In this document: positions 15,301 through 27,300 of the stretch, piece after piece
Numbering within the stretch: position 1 is the stretch's first letter
Layout: every line of letters starts with the position of its first letter
Origin: Prinia subflava
Lineage: Eukaryota > Chordata > Aves > Passeriformes > Cisticolidae
Assembly: GCF_021018805.1 (NCBI RefSeq)
Contig: NC_086283.1
Coordinates: forward strand, 59,731,803-59,795,802
Length of the DNA: 64,000 bases
Reading direction: 5' to 3'
Made by a program: the position numbers and the translations under genes
The notes under the pieces: generated by a model
What the model saw: the letters and a program-made list of their open reading frames with translations, nothing else
What the model was told of the DNA's origin: nothing
Database searches by the model: none

Positions 15301-18300
15301 CTCTTTGACCACTACCCTTGACTCTGGTACTTGTTTACATTTGATTGTTTTGTTCCTTCCTATTTCAGGTAATTTTGACGTTATTATTCCCCAGCTTACT
15401 GGGTCTCCTGCTGCCTTTGGTATTGGCAGACAGGCCTTTATTCTGCTGGTATTGTGCATTTTGGCAAAGTCTCTGACCAATCCAATCATTACATTCTTAG
15501 CCCGAATTTCAGTAGCAATTTCTATTACTTGTGCCTTTGCTTGTACTTTTCTCTTCATTGTAGAATGAAGAGTTGTTAGTTGACTCTTCTGTATTCTATA
15601 TCTCAAAGTAACAGCAATCTTTACTAGTAACATTAGTATCCATGAAATTAACATTACCTACAAGAAGAGCATGAGCACAATTACGGATACCATTTGAGCA
15701 GTTACAGACGTTTTAGCCTCAGCTTTGTCAGTCCTATAGTTTCTACAGCCCACGACTGGACTCCATAAGGGACCTTCTTCACGTGCGTGTAGTGTATCCA
15801 GGGTTCCACTCCAGCCACTTTGACTGCTGTAAAGGTGGTTAGCAGTACTTGATGGGGACCAGTCCACTTCTCTTTTAGTGGTTCTTCGTTCCAGGTTTTG
15901 ATGTATACTTCATCTCCTGGTTCAGTATTGTGGACTGGATTTTCCAGGGCCAGTGGTCTGTTCCACACGAGAACACTTCGAAGCCAAGCTAGAGTTTTCC
16001 CGAGGGACAGAACATAATTATACACATCTTGTTTCCCTGTGACATGAACATTTGGATTGGGGTTAGGAGATTCATATGGTTTCCCATACAATATTTCATA
16101 AGGACTAACTGACATCCTACTCCTAGGCTTTATCCGAATTCTCAGCAGTGCTATTGGTGAAGCCTATGGCCACTGCAGTTTGGCTTCCTGGCATATTTTA
16201 CTGATCTGCCCCTTCAGTGTCTGGTTCATTCTCTCTACTTGCCCACTTGACTGGGGTCTCCATGGTGTGTGGACGTCCCAAGATATTCCCAATAACTTGC
16301 TTACCCCTTGTACCATGGTGGCTATGAAGTGTGGGCCTCTGTCTGATGATATCCCTAGGGGCACCCCAAACCTGGGAATGATCTCTTGTAATAACTACTT
16401 AACTGTTTCCTTTGCTTGGTTTGTGTGACAGGGAAGGGCTTCTGGCCATCCAGAAAACGTGTCAACCCCTACTAACAGGTATTTGTATCCCCAAGTTCTT
16501 GGCAATTCTGCAAAATCTACTTGCCAATAGTCTCCTGGTTCTATTCCTATCTGAATTCTGCTTAACTGTGCCTGTGGTCTAGCTACTGGGTTGATTTTTG
16601 GGCAGATTTCACATTTAGACATTACTGACTTGGCCATTGTTTGCATCTGTACTGAGATTAGGTATTGTCTTAACCACTTTACCAATGCCTCTGCACCCCA
16701 GTGACACTCATTATGTTTTACCTGTAAAATTTCTCTCATTACTAAAGGAGGTACCACTATTTGCCCTTGTGCGGTTACATACCACCCTTCTGTGTTCTTC
16801 TGTGCCTTCAGCAGTTGTGCTAGTTTGTCGTCTGCTATTGTATATTTTGGCTTAGGAGGCAAATTAAATTGAGAGATATTAAGTCTTGATGGTATCAACG
16901 CCATTGTTTTCTGCACCTGTCGCGCTACCTGACGGGCTGCCCAATCTGCTCTTCGATTTCCTTCACAAATTTTGGAGTTGCCTGATTGATGTGCCTTGCA
17001 GTGCATGATTGCTACTTGTTCAGGTTTTTGTACTGCATCTATCAGTTGTAGGACTGCATCTTGATGTTTAATATTTGTACCTTGGGAGGACAGCAGTCCT
17101 CTTTCTTTCCATAAAGCTCCGTGTACATGCACTACTCCGAAGACATATTTGGAGTCAGTCCAGATATTCACTGTCTTCCCTTCACTCAGCTCGAGAGCTC
17201 TGGTTAATGTGATTAGTTCTGCCCTCTGTGCAGATGTATTAGGTGGTAGTGCTTTTGCCTCTATTACTACATCAATTGTAGTTACCGCATATCCCGCGTA
17301 TCTGGCTCCGTTCTCCATGAAGCTGCTTCCATCTGTAAAGAGTTCCCACTCTGGTTGCTCTAGGGGGACATCCTTCAGATCTGTTCTTGCTGAATAAGTG
17401 TGCTCGATGACTTCTAGACAGTCATGCTCTAATGGACCTTCCTTGGCTGTTGCACCTAGAAACAGAGCTGGATTCAAGAGGTTAGTTGTTTTTAGTGCAA
17501 CGTCATCCTGCTCAGTCAGGGTTACCTGAAATTTCATCATCCGGCTTGGAGAGAGCCAATGGCCCCCCTTTTGTTCCAGGACTGTAGTTACCATGTGCGG
17601 CACATAGACATCTATGTGTCTTCCCATCGTGAGCTTCCTGGCTTCTTGTATCTGCAGCACGGTAGCTGCCACTGCCCGCAGACATGAAGGCCATCCGGCA
17701 CTTACGTTGTCGAGTTGTTTGGAAAAGTAACCCACCGGCCTTTTCCAGCTTCCCAGTCGTTGGGTCAGGACTCCCAGTGCCAGTCGCTGCCTTTCATGCA
17801 CGTACAGGTGAAAGTCTTTAGACAGATCAGGTAACCCCAAAGCAGGAGCAGGTGTTAGTGCTTCCTTTAACTTCTGGAAGGCCTCTTTCTGTGGTTTGCC
17901 CCAGGTGAACGGCTGCGTCTTCTGAGCCTCGTACGAGGGTTTTGCAATCAGTCCATAGTCCATGATCTACAGGCGACACTACCCTGTTATTCCGAGGAAG
18001 ATCCACAGCTGGTGTAGATTCTGGGGCTCTGGAATAGCACAGATAGCTTGAATACAATTAGTACCCAGTTTTCTCTGCCCTTGTGAGATTTCACATCCCA
18101 GGTAAATCACAGTCTGTTGGGCAATCTGTGCCTTTTCTCTGGACACCTTATACCCTCCCATTCCTAATGAATTTAAAATCTCAATGGTTACTTTTATGCA
18201 GGTCATTTCTTCTTCTGTTGCAATTAAAATGTCATCTACATACTGAAGTAATAGATATTGGTCTCTCGGTACTTGCCCTTCTCTGGTCTAGATTTCCAGT

Positions 18301-21300
18301 TCCTTTGCCAGTTGACTCCCAAATAAAGTAGGTGAGTTCTTGTACCCTATCAGAAGTCGAGTCCAGGTGAGCTGGGTTTTTCTTCCATTTTCTGGATGTT
18401 CTCACTCAAAGGCAAATAGTTTCTTACTTTCTTGGTCAAGGGGTATGCAGAAGAAGGCATCTTTTAAGTCAATTACAGTAAACCATTTATATATCTCTTT
18501 TACGGATGCTAACAATGTATAGGGATTGGCAACCACTGGATGAATGTCTTTGATTATTTCATTTATGCCTCTTAAATCCTGTACAAGTCTATACTCACCA
18601 TTTGGTTTCTTAACTGGGAATATTGGGGTGTTGTATTCTGATTCACATTCCTCTAGAATTTGATATTTTAAGAATTTATCAATAGTCTTTGCTATTCCCT
18701 GTCGTGCTTCTGGTTTTATAGGTTATTGTTTGATTCGTCCAGCCTTTGCTCCTTCTTTTAACTCTACATGTACCGGTTGTGCTAACTTAGATTTTCTAGG
18801 TACATATGTTTCCCAGACAGAGGAAATTACTGCATCGTCTACTTCCTTAGGAATATTAGAAATTGATTTTTCTTTTATCTTTAAAATCCTTCCTGTCTTA
18901 GACTCTGGAATTTTCATTACGAGTTCACCGTTCTCGAAAGTAATTACTGCCTCCAGTGCTGCCAGTAGATCGTGCCCTAAGAGCGGAGTTCGGCAATCTG
19001 GCATGTATAAGAATTCATGGGTCGAGATCTTATCTTCAAAGCTCAATTCTAGGGGTTGCAGGAATGGCCGTATCTCTTCCTTCCCTGTGGCTCCAATGAC
19101 TGCTGCTGACTTGTTCCCGACTTGCCCCTCAAGGTAATTTTAATACAGAATGGGTTGCTCCTGTGTCAATGAGAAAATCTACGTCTTTTCTTTCTAAATG
19201 CAAAGTCACCATGGGCTCTCTTGATCCTGGCTCCCTCTCATGTAAGACCATGACCCTGGCTACACTATCCAATTGAGGCTCACCACTCTGATTAAACATG
19301 TTGTCTAACTGAGGCTGACCATTCTGGCTAAACTGACTTGGACACTCCCATTTCCAGTGTCCCTCCATTCGACAATATGCATATTGGTTCAGACCTAGTC
19401 TACCATGACCAGAACCTCTGCCAAAGCCACCTCTATTACCATCACGACCTCCCCTACCACGTCCTCGACCCTGTCTCTGTAAAACTGCCAGAAGGCTTTG
19501 TCCCTGTTTCTTGGCAACTTCTCTGTCCCTGTTATAAACTTTCCAGGCAACCTCTAGGAGTTTATCTAAGTTTCTTAACTCTTCACCTTCCAGTTTGTGT
19601 AGCTTTTTCCTAATATCTTCCTGTGCTTGACCTAAAAAAATAAAGGCAAGCTGAGTTCTTCCTTGCTCACTCTCTACCTGAAGATCAATATATCTTCTAG
19701 CTGCTTCTTTGAGTCTTTCTAAAAAGGCAGTGGGAGATTCTTTCTTTTCCTGTCGAATTTCATACAACTTAGACTAGTTCATACTCTTAGGTATTGCCTG
19801 TTGAATGCTGATTGAAATCCACTCCTGATATCTCTTTAGCCTTAGCATATCTACTCCAGAGGGGTCATTAGCATCCCACTCTGGATCTGCAGTGGGAAAA
19901 TTGTAATCCAGTGTCCCTGTCACCAAACCATTTCGTATATCTTCTCTAGCTCTTTCTCTCGCTGCCCGAAGTACCATGTCCCTTTCTGTCTCATCTATCA
20001 GAGTGTCTAATATCACATGAATATCTTCCCAATCAGGGTTCTGAGTTTTCATTATCATCTTAACCACACGAGCTACCTTATCTAGGTTTTCTCTATATGT
20101 TCCAGCTGATTGTTTCCATATAACTAAATCAGCAGGTGAAAAGGGTACCTTTACAAAGACAGGTCCATTAATTCTCACCCCTTGCCTTAGTGGTGCAATA
20201 ATTGTTGTCTTTTGTTTCCCTGATTTTAATATACCTTTTCCTGCCTTAGGCCACGCCGGGCCCAGTTTTCCTCGTGTTCGGTGAGCTACTGGGGCATCTA
20301 GCTCATCTGCTTCACTGTCACTGCTTCCCATTCTGTCTGTCTTCTCTGCATCCCCCCTTTGTTTCCGCCTCACAATCACATCCTGGACAGGTGAATCTGG
20401 CGGGGGGGGGTACAGGGGGGCAGACGGGACAGAAGCTGGTGAAGGAGGTGTAGGTGGGAGTGGAGGGTACCTTTGAACCAGTGTTGGAGGAAGAATAAAT
20501 CTTTCAGCAGGTGTCGGCGGGGGGGCAGGATAGCTTTGAGCAGATGTATGTGGAGAAGGAGTGTTCTCTGAGCAGGCGGAGGAGGGGCAGGCACAAGCAG
20601 AGGAGGATAATTACCTTCAGCAGACAAAGGTGGGGGTTAACATATTGTGTTGGCGTGAGCGAGGGGGGTGTAAGAGAATCAGGTGGGGTCAGGGTGAGCA
20701 GGGTAGAACTCGGTGTTGAGGGAGCTGTGGTGGGTGTGGGGGCCATGGGGCCTACTAATAAATCCAGGTCCAGTTCATTTCTTCCTCCCTCTAAAGCTTC
20801 ACTTAAAATTGCATGCTGCATGCAATTCTTATTTTGGACGCAAGCCAGACACTTATTATTTCCAAGCTTCACTGCTTCCATTTTGCTGCCAACCCACCAA
20901 ACCAGTTTCTTGAGCAAGTATAGAAATAAATCAAGGTATGGGATTTGTTCCACCATTCCATCTTGTGTACAAAGTGATCTAAGTTGCATAATAACCTTTA
21001 CATCTAAAGACCCGTTCCGTGGCCACCTCTGGTTTTCAGGCAGAGCATATTTTGGCCAGCTCACATTAATTATTAATTGATTAACTCAATCAATTTATCT
21101 TTTCGTAATTCCTGACCAAAATTCCCCTCTTTCCAATGTACCAACAAACAACCCAAAGGAGAAGAACTTGATATAGAGGCATTATTGCTGCCCAAAACTT
21201 CTTTTAACCCTTTTAGTTTCTCCATATTACAGATACATAAAAACCACAGATGCCGAACCTGCAACGCTTTCGCGATGTCTGACAGACGGCTGCCTAGGCA

Positions 21301-24300
21301 ATACCACCAGGAATTCCTTTTGCCCAACCAAGCGTAGCTTTCACTGCATCTTAATGGCAGGCCCCCAGACCAGAGAATAAAGAACCTTACCTCTCACCAG
21401 GGCTCGTTGTGAGCGGCGAGGGTCGCGGCTCCGATGGGCTCCCCGAGAAATCACCCGGTGCCGGCTGGAGCGTGATCGGGTCACGGGGTCCTGGCTGCGC
21501 CCACAAGGTCCCATCTGGGTCGCCAAAAATGTTAGCGTTGGAAAACATATAACCACACGAAGGCGATCATATGCGGTTCTTTATTTGAGCGCGTGACACA
21601 GGGGCATACAATGCCCAAATCTTGTGCCCAAGAATACAGAGTCGATTTGTGATTTTTATAGTTTCAAATTATACATATGTTAACTAACCTCTATCCTTAG
21701 ATACTGGTTATCCTATTTCTTAGTTACTATCTTAAATCATACCTACGCTTTACCCTGGGTTCTACTTGATTTGGTTAAAACAATGCTTCTGAATTATCTC
21801 CTGGGCTGGAGTCATACTTAAAACAATAGTATGAAGCTAGTTGCAGAAGCTGACGTTTGTTCCAAAGCCAGGCTACGTCAAGTTCAGATTGTGTGTCTTC
21901 TACCTTCCCCCCCTCAACTATCTGCAGTTAACTTATACAATTTTTAACCCTCCACTATCACTGTCTTGCCTTGTTTGCCCATTGTCTCTTGTCCCGTCAT
22001 TGGGCACCCCTGGAAAGAGCCTGGCCCTGTCCAGTTTGCACCCTCCCCTTGGGTTTCTGTGGAACCCTTGAAGAGATCCCTGTGAGCTTCCTCTCCAGGT
22101 TGAACAGCTCCTGCTCCTTCAGCTTTTTGTTATAGGAGAGATGCTTCCACCCCTTTACCGTCTGGGTGACCCTTTGCAGGGCTGTGTCCAGTGTGTCCTC
22201 TCTCCTACCAGGGAGCCCAGAAGTGGTCAGTTCTCCAGGTGTGGCTTCTTCAGTGCAGCTGAACAAGGAGCAAGATCGCCTCCCTCGGCCTGCTGGCAAC
22301 GCTGCTCCTGCTGCAGCCCCAGTCACCGTTAGCTGTTTGTGCAGCCACAGCACCTTCCTGGTTCTGTTCACCTCGGAGACCACCAGGACAGCCGGGTTCT
22401 TCTCTGCAAAGCTGCTTTCCATCTGGGTGGCTTGCAGCACGTGCTGGTGCCTTGGGTTGCTCCTCCCCTGGTCTTTGCATCTCTCCTAGCTGAACTTCCT
22501 GAGGCTCCCGTCAGCCCACTTCTCCAGCCTCTCCAGATTCTTTTGGAACCCAGTACAACCTTTGGGTCTCTGTCTTTGGGAAGCAATTCCTTCTAGATCT
22601 GCCTAATCTGTAAACTTGCTGAGGTTACACCCTGCTCTGTCATTCAGATCATTTGTGGAGATACTGAATGGGAGTCAATACAGTACTGACCCAGGGCACA
22701 CAGTGTTGGTTTTTGGTCTCTTATTGGACTTTGTGTCACTGATTACAAACCTCAGAACCTGACAACTCAGTCAGTTTTTAGTGTACCCTACTTCATCAGC
22801 TCCCTTATCAGCATGTTAGTGTTCAGCAGTGTTACAAGCCTTACTGTAGTCCAGGCAGACACTATTTACTGCTTTCCCTTCATTTATCAAGTCAGTCATT
22901 TCATTGAAAGAGATTACCAAGTTGATTAAACATAACTTCTCCATTATGAATCCATGCTGACTACTCCAAGTTAGGTTGTTTTTCCTGTGTCTGGAAGTAG
23001 TTTCCAGCTTTAGTTGTTCCATCACTTTCCCAGGGACTGAGATGAGCCTGACTAAACTGTATTCTTCTGTATAACTTTTACTCCCTTTTTTCTCCAGTCT
23101 TGAGGTAAGAAGGCCGGGATTTCTGTCTTACTTATCTGAATGTGTTTGAACAGATGTAAGAATTGTATCCTTTTGGAAAGCAGTAGAACCTGGAGCACTG
23201 CAATTAGTGAATATAATGTTCCTATGGCTGCCTAATTTTGGAGATGTATATTGGTATAGCTGACACTTTCCAATCTCTCTGATTTCATGTTGTTTTCCAT
23301 CCAAAAATCTTTCCGAAAAGGAACTTCCACTGCTGCAGATGAATTATCTCCTTTATGCATATTTATATCCTTTATGTGGTTTTTTTCTTCCTTTATATTT
23401 TTTACATTTAGCCAGCTAAGCAAATAAAAATTCAAATCACAAGTTCATTTTTAGTTAGAAGTACCAAATACCTGATAGTAAGCCAGGCTTATAGAGTGTC
23501 CTTTGTAGTTCTTCAGGAGAAAAAGCTGAAACATATTTTTGCAGGTCCAATGATAAATTAAATTCTGGAGAAGAAAGTGATCAGAGAGCAAGGGAACCCC
23601 ATTGGAGCTCAAGGCCAGACCTAATGAGACGTACTGGGAAAAGAGATTACCCTGAACAATGTGAAAACAGAGAAGAGGACAACACTGAGAGAAACGAAGA
23701 AGAAGTTTTGGTGCTATTAAAAACAGGTGTATCAGGGGTAAGTGCTGATTATGTATTTTGAGCTAGCTATACCTCAGTCCTGTTGCCCAGATTCTTAGAA
23801 AACTGGCACAGAAATCCAGGATATGGTTGGAAAGGTTAATGTGATTATTTGATTTTTTTTTAAATTCAGTATTGGAAACTATGCTGAATAAATGGATTTA
23901 GAATTTAAAAACTGTGAAAATACTTAATGTATGCTGTTGTCTTAAGTTCTGTGGTTTCTATGATGAGAAATGTGCATTATAATTAAAACATGCTAACATT
24001 ATTAAGAAATAATTTGCTGTTAGTTATTCATTGAACAATGGAAAATAAGGCAATTAGTTAACTTCAGATACTATCTAAAATCTGTGTTAATATACTCAGA
24101 AATTAAAATGAGAGTGAACAAATTTCAGACCTTCTTAAATTTGCTCAGCAGGCCTAACTTAGCCCAGACTACTTCCACCTGTGTCTGATGCTGTGATAAC
24201 TGAGTCAAGTTTATCTGGTGTTCCCTATTTTCTGTATGGATGACTAAAAGCTTCTAGTTAAAATATTTTTTTAGCCAAGTATCTGTAGTTGACCGAACTG

Positions 24301-27300
24301 TGGTTGCAGATGTTTGTCTGTATATATGTTGAATAATATTTAATATTATTCCTTTTATTTAAGAAAAAAACCTGTTCCTGTAAATTGTTTTTTAAACTAA
24401 TAGGTAATTTTAGAAAATGATTCATTTTTCTAGCTTCTAAAGAGTTGTTTCTCTTGATAAATTGAGCATAGTCTTGCTCTATTATCTACCAGCAGCACTG
24501 GGAATTCAAGCATCACAGATAAGACCAGTTAATGGTATCTCTGCTACAGGGCCCAGAATTAAAGACAATGAGGAAGAATATGCTAAGTTATCAGAGTTGA
24601 CAGCTGCGCACGTTCTCAAGATCCTCAGACAAAGTTCTTTAAGTCACCAAAACCAGTTACAATTGTTTGGCACTTAGGACAGTAATAATTATCTTCTCTG
24701 TTCAGCAAAACTCCAGTAATAATGTGGAAGCTGGATCCTTCTCAGAAGCTACAAGGAAATACAATTTTGCAGAGAATGTTGAAGAGGCATCTTGTAAGAG
24801 AATCAGACAGGACAGTACACTTCAGTCTCCAGAGATATCATCAAAGAGTCAAGTTGAAAAAGTTAATGATTGTCAGCTTTCTACCTCACAGGAAAAGCAT
24901 TCAGACAATCTCACAAGGTAAAACAACCGTTTTGCTTTGTAAGTGAAAATCAGTTGATTGATAATTATTGTCCATAGTTCTGCCATATGTTACGTGAGTG
25001 CACGCAGCATGTCACTTTTTGTGTCTTCAATCTGAATTTAGCAGATGTGTGCAGATATTCCTGTGTCTCTTATTCTGCCTGTATTCTCATAAAATGAACA
25101 CAGCTAGCACTCGCACCAAGCCATCCCATGGTTTCAACAGAAATTCCTGATTTTATAGAGGAGGACTTAAGAGTACTTAGAGGAAAGAGGGAACGTAAAG
25201 AGAAGCTTTGTGCTAGAAGTGCGCTCTGCTGCCATTTGCTTCGACTCCCCACCAGTTTACCAAGGAAGATGTTTTGAGGGGGTGGTTTGTTGTTACTTTT
25301 GAGAGTCAAAGTGGTTGTACCCATGATTTTGAGGAAGGAAACTGTAGCTAACTGTTTATTGAAGAGAATGCTGTCTGAGAAACCAAAGCAGAAAAACAGT
25401 TACCATCTAACAGTTTCAGTTTGTAAACAATAGTCTGATCAATGAAAGTATCATAGTTTGGGACTTCTAGTGTAGCTTTGGCAAAAGAGAACTGGAAGAG
25501 TTCCCATGGCTTACAAAGTATGTGACTTCCACATCCCTCAAAATTAAAAAGATTTCATACTTCTCTAATCAAAGAATTGTGTACGTTGCAAGTTTAATTG
25601 TAAATATTTCTAGCATCCTGAAACTGCTTAATACACATTTGCAGTCTGTATGTTATGTACACAGGAAGAAACTAAATTTCTGATTAAATGCTTATTTGTC
25701 ACTATTAAAAAGTAAATAGTTTGCATTGTTGGTCACAATGATACGTTTGTTTTTTAATTGAGTTTATTTTGATTTGTAGTATCCCTCTCTTTGAAAGGTC
25801 TTGGATTTCATTTTTTTGTTCTGTACTTTAGAAGGCGATTCAGGAGATCATCAAAACAGACAGCACTGCCAGAACATGTGTTGGAGCCAAAAACCACTAC
25901 TTCTTCTGCCTCTAAATTTGAGGCTGATTGCGGTGAGAAGGGGAGTCAAAGGCAAGAAGTTAAACTGAGTGTTACCAGAGACAAAAGTTTGAAAACTACA
26001 CGGAGAAGAAAATCTGGGAAGGAACTCAGAAGTTCAAAGATAACCTTTGTCACCCTTCGGGCTTCTCAAGAGGAGGAGGATGAAGAGCCAGATGACTTTG
26101 AGCTTGATGATGAAGAGGAATGCTTTGCATCAGAGGAAGTAAACAAGGCTCCAGTGTTTGTTCCTATAGGTCTTCGATCTCCAAAACCAATTCCCATGCG
26201 GATACAGGAAACCATGGAAGAGGTATTGTGTAGCTGGGTTCTGCGTATGCAATTTTATTCTGGTTGTTTAAAAAGATTTTATTCTAATTGTATCTCTGAA
26301 TATTTGGGTTTTATCCGAGTTCAAGTGTTGAGAGTAGTAGGGATGTTACTTGGCACATACCCTTGGTTTTGAACTTAATACTATGTCAGCCTAAGATCCA
26401 GTTATGTAATTGTGTTTACAAATGGTATATAGGGTACTCACCAGTTTGTTTACTGGGACTCAATATAGGCCCAGATTTGATGCTCATCCATGTGTTTTAA
26501 GGCCCAAGATGGATCAAATGGAGCACTTCAATTTCATATATGAATGTTAGGAAATGTGGGTGTGAGGAAAATGTTTCTGTATGTCATGTCCCCCTTGCCA
26601 AGAAACTTTTAACTGTCGGGTAGGCTGACCCAGCCAGCAGCCAGACACACAAATCTACTTGCTCACTCCCTTTTCCTTGGGGACAAGGAAAAATTAGGAG
26701 GGCAAGAAGATTTCTCTATTGATCTAAAGACAGTTACATACATTAAGGAAAATGTGCATGTAAATTAAAAGCAAAATAAGGTATTATTTGCTGCTTTCCA
26801 CTGTCAGATTACTTCCTGGAAATCAGGGCCCAGGTCTGTGTCAGAGTAATTTTAGAAGACAAATGCCCTAACCACAAATGGCCTCCTCTTCTCCCTACTT
26901 TCCCTGAGCTTTTAGTGCTGAACGTGTCATCATATAATACAGAATTCCCCTTTGATCAGTTTGGGTCAGCTGTCCTAGCTGTGTGCTCTCCTGACCTCTT
27001 GTTTACCACTGGCCTCCTTGCTGTGTAAAAGAATAGCTTTGACATCATGCAGGAATAGCAGAAACACTGGTATGCTACCAACTCTGTTGTAATTAAAAGT
27101 TCAAAAGACAGCACTATGTGGGCTGGTATAAAGAAAATTAACTTCATCCTAGCCATTGCTAGTATGATCATCAGCCTTTATTTCATACCATTTGTATCAT
27201 GCCTAGGTCTTACTCAATCCAGTACAAGACAAGTTTTTCTGTTTTTTCCCAGTCATTGCTACTTTCCATTCACTTCAGTGCTTTTTGCTTTCTAGTGCTT

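Larger units (their letters stand above)
13397..21960 (-). mobile_element. Gamma-type endogenous retrovirus, full length, decayed
   Basis: An 8.56 kb provirus in antisense orientation to BDP1. Order along its own strand: 5' LTR, primer binding site, gag, pro, pol, env, polypurine tract, 3' LTR. The LTRs begin TGATAGTGGAGGG and end GCTAACA. The host bases CTGT occur on both outer edges (13393..13396 and 21961..21964), a 4-bp target duplication as is typical of gamma-type viruses. A single zinc knuckle, pol organisation and a TM subunit with a GVC...CC motif also point to ERV class I. All coding regions carry stops or frameshifts, so it is non-functional as read. Confidence 0.93.

Noticed and set aside
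20511..21080. A 189-codon + strand open frame
   Set aside because: It is antisense to the Pro/Thr-rich gag segment of the provirus and has no recognisable content.
13397..21960. Possibility that an intact viral envelope or polymerase is encoded
   Set aside because: Every region has at least one stop or frameshift. Only short motifs such as YVDD survive.
22141..22596. Overlapping + and - open frames of 60 to 107 codons
   Set aside because: They fall in the CR1 3' region, and the frames do not match the CR1 proteins. It is repeat sequence.
23732..23740. Earlier donor for exon 14 (ACAG/gtgtat near 23725)
   Set aside because: It would end the exon in phase 1, whereas exon 15 must be read from phase 0. 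GGG/gtaagt keeps the frame and is a better donor.
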